DNA of 64,000 bases from DASPJR01 sp035628505 (GTDB lineage: Bacteria; Planctomycetota; SZUA-567; H5-PLA8), in contig DASPJR010000042.1 in assembly GCA_035628505.1 (NCBI GenBank), positions 1 to 64,000 of the forward strand, read 5' to 3'. Shown piece by piece: positions 34,491 to 42,352 of this stretch (position 1 is the stretch's first letter; each line of letters opens with the position of its first letter). The notes beneath the pieces are model-generated. The model did not search any database and was not told where the DNA came from. It was given only the letters and a program-made list of their open reading frames with translations. A program made the position numbers and the translations under genes.

Positions 34491-35903
34491 ATGTCCAAAT
34501 CCGATCCCGAAACACTTCCCATCATTGGCACCAATCCGGCCGAGTTCACGCCGCGGCAGACGGTCGCCGAGCTTGACCGGTACATCGTGGGCCAGACTGA
34601 AGCGAAGAAGGCCGTCGCCATCGCGCTGCGTAACCGCTGGCGCCGAAAAAAGCTCGATCCGTCCATTCGCGAAGAGGTCGCGCCGAAAAACATTCTGATG
34701 ATCGGGCCGACCGGCGTGGGCAAAACCGAGATCGCGCGCCGGCTCGCGGCACTTTCGGGTGCGCCGTTCGTGAAAGTCGAAGCCACGCGCTACACGGAAG
34801 TGGGATACCACGGACGCGACGTCGAAAGCATGGTTCGCGACCTCGTGAAACAGGCCATCAACATGTGCCAGACGCGCGCGCGCGACGAGGTTCGTGCGAA
34901 AGCCGCGGAAGCGACGGAAGAACGCCTTCTCGATGTGCTGCTCCCAGCGCCGAGCGCCTGGAGCGAGAGCAGCTCAAATGACCGCCGCAAGAACGACGAG
35001 GGTGCCGGCAGCGCGGCCGAGCTTCACGAGAAAACACGCGCCAAGCTGCGCAAAAAACTGCGCGATGGCTCGCTTGATGCACGCGAAGTCGAAATGGAAG
35101 TGACCGTCACCGATGCCGTCGCAGGCGTTTTCGCGCCGTCGATGGGCGAAGAGATGGGCCAGGAACTGCAGGACGCCCTTTCGAAGATGATGCCAAAGCG
35201 CAGCAAACGCCGCAAAATGACTGTCGCTGAAGCGCGCCGGATCATCGAAGCCGAGGAAGCTGAAAAACTGATCGACCAGGAAGCCGTCACGCGCCAGGCC
35301 GTCGACGCCGCGGAGAACCTCGGCATCATTTTCATCGATGAGATCGACAAAGTGGCCGGCAAGCAGAGCTCGCACGGGCCGGACGTCTCGCGCGAAGGCG
35401 TGCAGCGCGACATGCTGCCGATCGTCGAAGGCGCTTCGGTCAATTCGCGCTGGGGGCTGATCAAGACCGATCACATCCTGTTCATCGCGGCCGGCGCATT
35501 CCACATGTCAAAGCCCAGCGACCTGCTGCCCGAGCTGCAGGGCCGCTTTCCGATTCGCGTCGAGCTGCAGGATCTTACCGAGGACGATTTCCGCCGCATC
35601 CTCACTGCGCCAAAGAACGCGCTCACGAAACAGTACGCCGCGCTGCTGGAAACCGAAGGCGTGGAACTCTCGTTTACTGACGATGGCCTCGCCGCCATGG
35701 CCAGCATCGCCGCGACCGCCAATGCGCGCAGCCAGAACATCGGCGCCCGCCGTCTGCACACGGTCATGGAGAAGCTGCTCGAAGAAATCAGTTTCGAAGC
35801 GTCGGATCTCAAGCAGAAGAAGGTCGTTGTCGACCGCAAGATGGTTGAGGAGCGCCTCAAGCCTATCCTGGAAGACGAGGACCTCGCGAAATATATCCTA
35901 TAA
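34491..35903 (+). CDS. hslU: HslU-type ATPase of the HslUV protease
   Basis: 470 residues. The N-terminal TVAELDRYIVGQTEAKKAV, Walker A GPTGVGKT (residues 72-79), Walker B FIDEIDK and the LQGRFPIRVEL sensor region are those of HslU/ClpY. The family's insertion domain lies at about 130-250. The last residues, DLAKYIL, match the C-terminal tail that docks into HslV. The length is typical. HslU unfolds substrates with ATP for the HslV peptidase. No hslV is adjacent, unlike in many genomes. The start ATG at 34491 has only a weak purine-rich leader. Confidence 0.92.
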   Translation: MSKSDPETLPIIGTNPAEFTPRQTVAELDRYIVGQTEAKKAVAIALRNRWRRKKLDPSIREEVAPKNILMIGPTGVGKTEIARRLAALSGAPFVKVEATRYTEVGYHGRDVESMVRDLVKQAINMCQTRARDEVRAKAAEATEERLLDVLLPAPSAWSESSSNDRRKNDEGAGSAAELHEKTRAKLRKKLRDGSLDAREVEMEVTVTDAVAGVFAPSMGEEMGQELQDALSKMMPKRSKRRKMTVAEARRIIEAEEAEKLIDQEAVTRQAVDAAENLGIIFIDEIDKVAGKQSSHGPDVSREGVQRDMLPIVEGASVNSRWGLIKTDHILFIAAGAFHMSKPSDLLPELQGRFPIRVELQDLTEDDFRRILTAPKNALTKQYAALLETEGVELSFTDDGLAAMASIAATANARSQNIGARRLHTVMEKLLEEISFEASDLKQKKVVVDRKMVEERLKPILEDEDLAKYIL

Positions 35904-35944
35904 ACGTGACGAGTGACAACTAACAACTGACGACGACCGTCAAG

Positions 35945-36436
35945 TCAGCTGTCCTTCTTGCGCGGTAGGTTCGCGAGCTGGTGGCGCAGTTCCTCGTATT
36001 TCTCCGGCAGGCCGTGGCTTTTCTGCGGCTTGCTTCGCAGGCTCACCTGCGCATTTTCGACAGGAATATCCGTCGTGCCGGCCCACCAGATGTGATCCAG
36101 CGGAACCCAGAGAATGCCCGGGACGATGTCGTTGTGCTCGTAGACTTCGAGCGCCGCGGTCAAGGCGTACACATCCACTTTTCCGATGCGCCGCACGTTC
36201 AGGATGTAATCGGGCATGTGCAGGAAGACGACTTTGGGCGGAAATTCTCCGCCACGCGCTTCCTGCAGCTTCACCAGGTTTTCAAGAATCGTCAGCCTTG
36301 AGTAGAGTCCCGGTGAGCGTTCGCGCAACGCCGCGCGGCGCTGCTGCTCGTCCTGTTCTTCCCTGAACTGTTCGTAATGCCGCTGCTTGACGACGTCTTC
36401 AGGAGGCTGATTTTCCGGGTCATCGAGTACCGGCAT
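35945..36436 (-). CDS. Uncharacterised cytosolic protein
   Basis: 163 residues from the ATG at 36436, with GGAG before it. The N-terminal ~50 residues are charged and disordered (EQFREEQDEQQRRAALRER). The core contains VVFLHMPDYILNVRRIGKVDVYALTAAL and GILWVPLDHIWWAGTTDIPV. No family is recognised. No signal peptide or membrane segment. It lies between hslU and the selenoprotein-like gene, on the strand of the latter with an 88-base gap. Planctomycete genomes often carry such orphan proteins, so the coding call rests on the start signals and regular codon use. Confidence 0.6.
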   Translation of the reverse strand: MPVLDDPENQPPEDVVKQRHYEQFREEQDEQQRRAALRERSPGLYSRLTILENLVKLQEARGGEFPPKVVFLHMPDYILNVRRIGKVDVYALTAALEVYEHNDIVPGILWVPLDHIWWAGTTDIPVENAQVSLRSKPQKSHGLPEKYEELRHQLANLPRKKDS

Positions 36437-36524
36437 GGGATTCTCCGCTGGGTGTGCTCTTAAAATAAATGGGGCAGACATTTCTGTCTGCCCCAAATAC
36501 ACCGATTCATCGCAATGCGTACAA

Positions 36525-37535
36525 TCAGCGGAACGATTCCATCAGCTCCGTGGCTTTCGCGGCGGCGTTCGTTCCTGCATAGCGCGCATTCAGTTGCTGG
36601 CAGGCTCCGACGATGCCCTGAATGGTCGGCATGTTCGCCTTGCGGAAAGCTTCGTCCTTGGGATCCTTCATACCACGGACAGGCTTGAGACCTTCGTTCA
36701 TCTTCTCGATTTGTTTCCACATCGCGTCGGCTTCGACTTCCTTCTTGATCTTTGGGTCCTTCTTCAGCGTATCCGCTTCCGTCTTCGCGCGGGTGCCGAT
36801 GTCATCTCCTGTAAACTGCACGGCGACCTTATCAAGCACCGCAAGCGCCTTGACTGGATCGCTGTCCTTCTTCTCGAGGGCGCTGTCGATCATCTCCGTG
36901 CCGCCGTTCTTCAGAGCGTCATACATCATCGTGGCTTCAGCGGCCTCTTCGGCGTCCTTGCTCGTCTTCTTCGTGGCGAGCGTCTTGAGAATCGAACCCA
37001 ATCCAGAGCCCAGCTTGATCTGCGCGGCCATGGGCGCGAGCTTCTTGTAGGGTCCCGGTCCTGCCAGAGCGGCGCCCGACTCTTTCAACAGCTCTTTGAT
37101 TTTCGCTTCGAGCTTGCGCAGCGGCGGATCGTCGGCCACCATGTTGCCAGCAGCGTCGAACAGGAAGCTGTGTGGAAGGCCCGTAACATTCGCACCCTTT
37201 ATATTACCGCCTGTCGTCGCCTGATAACCGGCACCCTGTCCCGAGAGAATGGACTTGATCGCATCGCTTGCGCTGCCCTGGGACTCCAGCCCGATGATGT
37301 GGAAACCCTGCGACTCGTACTTTTTGTAAAGTCCCGCCAACTGCGGGATCTCAGCGCGGCAAGGTGGTCACCTGACTCCCCAGTACATCACGAGGACGAC
37401 CTTGCCTTTCATGTCCTTGGTGGTCAGGGCCGGGCCGCTGACGGTTGTGCCGGGGTTAAGATCGGTGATCGACATGGCAGCCTGCGCAGAGACACTCAGC
37501 GCGAGCACCATGGCGACAAGGCCGAGACGTGCCAT
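36525..37535 (-). CDS. Probable selenoprotein: TlpA-like thioredoxin with Sec in the redox motif (UPPC)
   Basis: Reading from the ATG at 37535 (GGAGGAG upstream, signal peptide ending SAQAA) gives 336 residues if the in-frame TGA at 37370-37368 (codon 56) is decoded as selenocysteine. The sequence around it is VVLVMYWGVR-U-PPCRAEIPQ, so U takes exactly the first Cys of the canonical WCxPC motif of TlpA/ResA thioredoxins. Downstream, LYKKYESQGFHIIGLESQG and the cis-Pro strand VTGLPHSFLFD continue the fold in the same frame. A helical C-terminal half follows. A 6-base-pair hairpin starts 20 bases past the TGA. Without recoding the gene would be broken. It is probably periplasmic, reducing disulphides or peroxides. 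Confidence 0.85.
37332..37348 (-). promoter_or_regulatory. Candidate bacterial SECIS hairpin
   Basis: On the transcript, UCCCGC / GCGGGA form a perfect 6-base stem with the loop AGUUG. The loop begins 26 bases after the UGA and has a G among its first two bases, which agrees with the bacterial SECIS pattern recognised by SelB. The sequence also encodes the IPQLAG segment after the redox motif. Confidence 0.65.
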
Positions 37536-37615
37536 GTTTACTCCTCCTCATTTTTATATCGGTACAGAATGAACCGCTAATCAGACGGAATGGGGCAGGA
37601 GTATATTGCAAAGAA

Positions 37616-37633
37616 AGCGGCTTTTCAGCCGCT
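37616..37633 (-). terminator. Terminator of the EF-hand gene
   Basis: Stem AGCGGCT / AGCCGCT with a 4-base loop, about 30 bases past the EF-hand stop. On the minus strand it is followed by TTCTTTG. Confidence 0.6.
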
Positions 37634-37664
37634 TTTCTTGCTCCTTGTCATGACAGGCCAATAC

Positions 37665-38657
37665 TTACTTTGCGCTGTGACTCTCGCTCTGCCGATCTTT
37701 GACCTCTTCGGCAGACTGCTCGAGTTTCTCCGCGCTGGACTGCTCCGCTTTACCGGCATCGCTTGAGCTCATATCGGACTTCTGCGAACACATGCAGTAT
37801 ATTTCGGGCTGTTCCTTCATCGCATTCGCCCGCTCGTCGTCGCTGATCTTGCCATCCTTGTTTGTGTCGAACTTCTGAACCATCTGCTCCCGGTGCTGCT
37901 GGTAGGCGGCCTGCAGCGCCTTCGTCGCCTTCTCGCGTTCGTCGTTGCTGAGCTTGCTGTCGTGATCGGCGTCAAACATGCTCAGGACGTTATTGACCTT
38001 CTTCTCGAAGTTATCCTGAATCGCCGCGAACAGCGTCAGCGCTTCATCCGGATCGATCTGCCCGTTTTCGTTCGCATCGGTGGAATTGAGCAGCTTTTCC
38101 AGGCTCTGCTCGTAGCGTGTTTCAACGATTTTTTCACGTTCATCGGCGCTCAGTTCGCCGTCCTTGTCCGTGTCAAAGCGCTGGAGCATCTCACGGTGAT
38201 GGCGTTCGTAGCCGGCGAGGTTCAGCATCAGCCGCGCGCGTTCAAGTTCGCTCAAGGAGCCGTCTTTGTCCGTATCGAACGGCTGCAGCGTTTGGTTAAG
38301 TTCCTGCTGTTTCTCCTGCGGAGCCTTGCTCGCGTCGGCAGCATCGCCGCTCTTGCCTACGGCGGTTTCGATCGCCTGCTGACTCGACTCGTCCGCATCA
38401 GGCGACTTGTAACTTGCCAGCGAATCGCGCATGTTTGCGAATTCATCGGCGTCAATCACTTCATTTGAATTCTTGTCGAGCGTGTCGAACAACTTTTTCA
38501 CGCCAGGGTCCCACATGCGCACCTGCCCCTTGGGATCCCATAGCTCACATCGGCAATCGATGCTTTCTTCACTCTGATCGTCTTCCGCTGCTGCAAAGAT
38601 GACTGCTGGGACCAGAACGCAAGCGCACAGTACCAGATAACCTGCATATGCCTTCAT
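37665..38657 (-). CDS. Exported EF-hand calcium-binding protein
   Basis: 330 residues with AAGGAGA upstream of the ATG at 38657 and a signal peptide ending FAAAED. Six EF-hand-like loops are evident: DKNSNEVIDADE, DTDKDGSLSELE, DTDKDGELSADE, DANENGQIDPDE, DADHDSKLSNDE and DTNKDGKISDDE. The fifth has Ser at the usual Gly. Cysteines near both ends (CRCELWD, YCMCSQ) might form disulphides or hold the protein in the envelope. Calcium binding outside the cytoplasm is likely. The physiological role is unknown. It lies upstream of, and on the same strand as, the selenoprotein-like gene, with a terminator between them. Confidence 0.85.
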   Translation of the reverse strand: MKAYAGYLVLCACVLVPAVIFAAAEDDQSEESIDCRCELWDPKGQVRMWDPGVKKLFDTLDKNSNEVIDADEFANMRDSLASYKSPDADESSQQAIETAVGKSGDAADASKAPQEKQQELNQTLQPFDTDKDGSLSELERARLMLNLAGYERHHREMLQRFDTDKDGELSADEREKIVETRYEQSLEKLLNSTDANENGQIDPDEALTLFAAIQDNFEKKVNNVLSMFDADHDSKLSNDEREKATKALQAAYQQHREQMVQKFDTNKDGKISDDERANAMKEQPEIYCMCSQKSDMSSSDAGKAEQSSAEKLEQSAEEVKDRQSESHSAK

Positions 38658-38714
38658 TCGATGCTCTCCTTATGAGCAAACATAGCTTTCCACCTCCACA
38701 TGGTGAACCCAAGG

Positions 38715-38784
38715 GCACAAGAACTGTGCCGCTGGTCGGCGAAAGCGCCTGCGGAATAACGTTTGCGCCTCCGGCATACGGAGG
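38715..38784 (+). promoter_or_regulatory. Structured leader with a sequestered Shine-Dalgarno
   Basis: Three hairpins: GCACA/TGTGC (38715-38729), GGCG/CGCC (38738-38749) and CCTCCG/CGGAGG (38768-38784). The last contains the GGAGG that serves the ATG at 38792, so translation could be controlled by folding. It matches no riboswitch class that I recognise. Confidence 0.45.
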
Positions 38785-38791
38785 AAAAAAT

Positions 38792-39373
38792 ATGCGCTTC
38801 ATACTCATCGCCGGGCTCTGCGTGCTGACTCTTCCATTTACCGTAAACGCCGCTACAACAAACGATGCTTCGCCACGGATTGAACTTTCGGGAACGCTCG
38901 AGCGCCGCCGGGACCGCCTGGTTTTGCGCGCGGAGGGCGACGATTACGAGCTTGCCTTCGACGACAGCGCGCTTCGCGGATTCGCCTCGGCGCTGGCCGG
39001 CGAGGACGTCAGCGTGCGTGGCTACCTGGAGATGCGGCGCACGCGCGGCGGCAGCGTTCCGGTCGTGCGTCCCGATTACATCGGCCGCACAGATGAAGGG
39101 CAGGCGGTCAGCACGCGCGTACCTGAAGATGAAATCGAAGAAGCCATTGATACGGCCTATGTGCCGGGAGAAGGCAGCGGACGCGTGGAGCGGCGCAAAG
39201 AGCAGATCCGCAGCTCTCAAGACGGGGAAATGCGTGCGCTGCCCTGGCCGAATTACAACCGCGTACAGCGCCGCAAGCTGCAGATCCGCGAGCGCGAGCG
39301 TGAACGCGATCTGCTCGGGCGCGGCACGTATCTGACGCCTGGCGGCGGAACCGTGATCATCAACAATCCATGA
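38792..39373 (+). CDS. Exported small-barrel protein with Arg/Glu-rich tail
   Basis: 193 residues from the ATG at 38792 behind a GGAGG. A signal peptide MRFILIAGLCVLTLPFTVNAAT is followed by a small beta-barrel-like domain (IELSGTLERRRDRLVLRAEGDDYEL, VSVRGYLEMRRTRGGSVPVV). The tail contains RRKLQIRERERERD and ends GGTVIINNP. No family is recognised. The layout parallels the exported protein at 15395. The start lies within a hairpin-rich leader, and it is divergent from the EF-hand gene. Confidence 0.65.
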   Translation: MRFILIAGLCVLTLPFTVNAATTNDASPRIELSGTLERRRDRLVLRAEGDDYELAFDDSALRGFASALAGEDVSVRGYLEMRRTRGGSVPVVRPDYIGRTDEGQAVSTRVPEDEIEEAIDTAYVPGEGSGRVERRKEQIRSSQDGEMRALPWPNYNRVQRRKLQIRERERERDLLGRGTYLTPGGGTVIINNP

Positions 39374-39524
39374 GGTGCTCTTCCACGACTTGAACACGGA
39401 GGCGCGGAGGTCACGGAGAGCACTGAGTTTTTCCTGACGGGTTGTAGTTGCCCTTCTTTAGCACAAACTTGGCGTTCTTGGCGCCTCGGCGTCCTTGGCG
39501 AATACAAAGCATTTGATCGCCGGA

Positions 39525-40316
39525 TTACTTCAGAATCGGGCAGAGAACGAGCTGGCGCAGGTCCATCACCGCGCCGCCGACTTTTTTGGTCGGCTTGAGT
39601 GTGAGTGAATACGGGCCTGGCTTTTCGAGATTCAGCGTTCCGACTTCCAGGAACGTGAACGTGTGATAACCGCCGGTATTCTTCGTGGTCCAGTTGAGCT
39701 TCTGATCTCCAACAGCGATTTCGATCTCGCTGCCGCCGTAGCTGCCGTGCATGGCAAAGACGATGAACTTTGCCGGCTTTTTGACCTCAAAATCCCAGCT
39801 CACCCAATCCTTCTCGTTGCCCCAGTAACCGAGCGTGTTCTTGTCGGGCCGGTTTTCAAACCGCAGCGTCTTGCCGTGCACGATTGAATCGCGCGCGTGC
39901 AGCGTGATCGAGACATCCTCGTCCTGCACAATAGGTTTGCCTTCCGGCGCGGGCGTAAGAAGCAGCGCTTTAATGTTGAGCGGCTTGGCCGCGTCTGCTG
40001 GTTCGGTTGAAAGACTGACGGGCAGCTTGCCTGATTTATCGAGATACACGCGGCCGAGCTTCACGTTCGCGGCCTGGCCGTCGCCACTTCCGGAGAGCTC
40101 TTTGCCGCCAATGGAGCCTTTTACTTTTCCGGCCGCGGCCGCTTCAAGCTGCGCCTGGACGTCATACATGCCCCACCGCGCGGCGTTGTATTCGCCCTTG
40201 ATCTCCGCGCCTGCGGCCGCGGGCGTCCAGGTGACGACGCCGTTTTCATCAACACTTTCCGCCCCAAACAATGTTGTGCACGCGCAGAGCAGAACGACAC
40301 CGATCAAGCGTTTCAT
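39525..40316 (-). CDS. Exported carbohydrate-binding-like protein
   Basis: 263 residues from the ATG at 40316 (GGGGGG leader). A signal peptide MKRLIGVVLLCACTTLFGAE is followed by repeated beta segments. The C-terminal ~110 residues (GYWGNEKDWVSWDFEVKKPAKF, SEIEIAVGDQKLNWTTKNTGGYHTF) have the CBM6/35- or DUF5077-like beta-sandwich often attached to planctomycete glycosidases. No catalytic domain is present. It probably binds a sugar polymer at the cell surface. The neighbour upstream on the same strand is the ABC-2 permease. Confidence 0.65.
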   Translation of the reverse strand: MKRLIGVVLLCACTTLFGAESVDENGVVTWTPAAAGAEIKGEYNAARWGMYDVQAQLEAAAAGKVKGSIGGKELSGSGDGQAANVKLGRVYLDKSGKLPVSLSTEPADAAKPLNIKALLLTPAPEGKPIVQDEDVSITLHARDSIVHGKTLRFENRPDKNTLGYWGNEKDWVSWDFEVKKPAKFIVFAMHGSYGGSEIEIAVGDQKLNWTTKNTGGYHTFTFLEVGTLNLEKPGPYSLTLKPTKKVGGAVMDLRQLVLCPILK

Positions 40317-40423
40317 AACCCCCCCAAAGAACAAACGGCCCAGTCCTCTGACGCCTGGAATTGAAAAAGAATTCAGCTTCGTATTCGCGTCTTTCACTTT
40401 GCGTCTTAGTGCCTTTACGTGAG

Positions 40424-41326
40424 CTAGGCAGTCAGGCGCTTCTCCATTGCCCGCACACCCAGCCAGCCAAAGATGAATGCCATCGCGAGCAGAATGAGCG
40501 GGCAATACACGGCCCAGCTTACTGAGGTGCTCGCAAATCCGGTCGTCACCAGCCTGAACGTTTCAATCACGTGGAACATCGGCAGAAAATAGGCGCCCCA
40601 GTAAAGACCATACGGCAGCTCTTGAACCGGGAACATCAACCCGGAGACATAAACCAGCGGCGTGAGAAACGCGGTGAAGTAATACTGAAACTGGTTGATG
40701 TTCTTGACCACAGATGTGACAAGGAAACTCAATCCCGCAAACGCCATTGCCGTGAAAAAGCCAACTATCGGAATCAGCACCGCATATGGCGAGCGGATAT
40801 TGCCGAAGAGCGCCAGCACGACGGCGACGATCGCCGAGTACAGCAGCCCCTTGGTCGAACACCACAACAGCTCGCCCAAAAAGATGTCCCGGCGCGTCAG
40901 CGGCGTGGCGAGCATCGCCGAATACGTTTTCTGGTAGCGCATGCGCACAAACGTCGCATGCGTCGCTTCGAACGAAGCCGTGTAGAGCGCCGTCATGCCG
41001 AGGATCCCGGGCGCCATGAAAGTCGCGTAATCCAGCCCGTTGAACGTGCGGTCCAGATAACGCCCTACGCCGAAGCCAATCGCAATCTGAAAAAACAACG
41101 GCTCAAGAATGGCCGGAGTCGCGTTCGCAATCAGGCTCGTACAGTACACGCGAAAATGCCGGTACCACACGGCGGCAATGCGACTCAGCTGTGAGGGCAT
41201 CGGCGGCGGCGACATCTTCGACGGCGGCGCCGCGTTCATTCCGGCCGGCGGCGCGGACAATCCGCTGGATGGCGGAGATACTCCGGTCTCCGGGAGGGTA
41301 GGTGTAGCCTCAGGAGGATTACTCAT
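40424..41326 (-). CDS. ABC-2-type permease
   Basis: 300 residues. A proline-rich N-terminal extension of about 45 residues precedes an ABC-2 membrane domain with six hydrophobic segments (PLFFQIAIGFGVG, MTALYTASFEATHATFVR, IPIVGFFTAMAFAGLSFLV, FLTPLVYVSGLMFPVQELP). The last phrase is typical of the NodJ/DrrB type. The ATG at 41326 overlaps the ATPase stop by eight bases and has GGAGGAG upstream in the ATPase coding region, so the two are translated together. It would export lipids, polysaccharide or a drug. The substrate cannot be inferred. Confidence 0.88.
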   Translation of the reverse strand: MSNPPEATPTLPETGVSPPSSGLSAPPAGMNAAPPSKMSPPPMPSQLSRIAAVWYRHFRVYCTSLIANATPAILEPLFFQIAIGFGVGRYLDRTFNGLDYATFMAPGILGMTALYTASFEATHATFVRMRYQKTYSAMLATPLTRRDIFLGELLWCSTKGLLYSAIVAVVLALFGNIRSPYAVLIPIVGFFTAMAFAGLSFLVTSVVKNINQFQYYFTAFLTPLVYVSGLMFPVQELPYGLYWGAYFLPMFHVIETFRLVTTGFASTSVSWAVYCPLILLAMAFIFGWLGVRAMEKRLTA

Positions 41327-42251
41327 CCAGGCTCCTCCCCGTCAGCTTCAGGAACACGTCTTCGAGCGACGAGCGGCGCACCACGCCGTCGCGCAGCGCG
41401 TTGTTGCGCAACGAGGACAGCAACAGGGCTTCATCGTTTGAAAAAGCAAACCCGCGATCACCATGCTGCTCGGCCTGCAGATCTTTGATCAGCGCAGCGG
41501 TTGCCGCGCCGTCTTCTTGAGCGTCGAATTCGAGCACAAAACGCGGCAGGTTTTTAGCGATCAGCTCTTCGGGGGAATCCTCCGCGATCAGCCGGCCTTT
41601 GTTTACGATTCCGACGCAATCGGCCAGCTGCGCGGCCTCCTCCATGTAATGAGTCGTCAGCAGGATCGTCATGCCCGACGCCTTCAGCTTGCGCAGCGCG
41701 GACCAGATCGCGTGCCGCACCTGCGGATCGAGGCCCGTTGTCGGTTCGTCGAGGATCAGCAGCTGCGGGTCGTTGAGCAGCGCGCGCGCGATCATCAGCC
41801 GGCGGCGCATGCCTCCGCTGAGCTCCTGGATTGGCACATGCTCGCGCCCTTCCAGTTCCATGAACCGGAGCAGGCCGCGCATTTTTTCCTGAAGCGCTTT
41901 TCCGCGCAGCCAGAAAAACATGCCGTAGATCTCCAGGTTACTCCAGACGTCCAGGTCTTCGTCAAACGCATCGTCCTGCAGCACAACACCCAGGCGTGTC
42001 TTCACTTCGCTCTGATTTTTCCACGGATCGAAGCCGACGACACTGAGGCTTCCGCTGTCCGCGGCCAGCATCGCGCCGATCATCTTGGAGAGCGTCGATT
42101 TTCCAGCGCCATTGGGGCCAAGCAGCGCGTAACAGATACCGCTTGGAATGGTCAGCGAGACGCCGTCGACCGCGCGCAGTTCGCCGTAGCTTTTAACCAC
42201 AGATTTAAGATCAACGATGGCGCCGTTGGCGGAAGCCGTGCCGTTCTGCAT
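41319..42251 (-). CDS. ABC transporter ATPase of the ABC-2 exporter
   Basis: 310 residues. Walker A GPNGAGKST, the signature LSGGMRRRL, Walker B LLILDEPTTGLD and the switch His in LLTTHYMEEA are all intact. The C-terminal region, ~80 residues long (FVLEFDAQEDGAATAALI), fits the DrrA/NodI family. It powers the membrane protein encoded right after it. The start ATG at 42251 has AGGATGA before it. Confidence 0.92.
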   Translation of the reverse strand: MQNGTASANGAIVDLKSVVKSYGELRAVDGVSLTIPSGICYALLGPNGAGKSTLSKMIGAMLAADSGSLSVVGFDPWKNQSEVKTRLGVVLQDDAFDEDLDVWSNLEIYGMFFWLRGKALQEKMRGLLRFMELEGREHVPIQELSGGMRRRLMIARALLNDPQLLILDEPTTGLDPQVRHAIWSALRKLKASGMTILLTTHYMEEAAQLADCVGIVNKGRLIAEDSPEELIAKNLPRFVLEFDAQEDGAATAALIKDLQAEQHGDRGFAFSNDEALLLSSLRNNALRDGVVRRSSLEDVFLKLTGRSLDE

Positions 42252-42352
42252 TCATCCTAAGATGAGCGATAGCGACTCGATTTTCCACCGCAGTTTGTTT
42301 GAACCGCCACGGCGCGAAAACGCGAGCGAAAAGGAGTGAGCGCCACGCGTTT

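Noticed and set aside
37341..37535. Simple nonsense mutation or sequencing error in the TlpA-like gene
   Set aside because: The TGA sits exactly on the first redox Cys and is followed by a SECIS-like stem, and the frame is intact on both sides. This fits selenocysteine much better, although resequencing would settle it.
38701..38792. Known riboswitch (c-di-GMP, cobalamin, TPP, glycine or fluoride type)
   Set aside because: None of their conserved core sequences is present. Only the hairpin layout and the hidden Shine-Dalgarno support a regulatory role.
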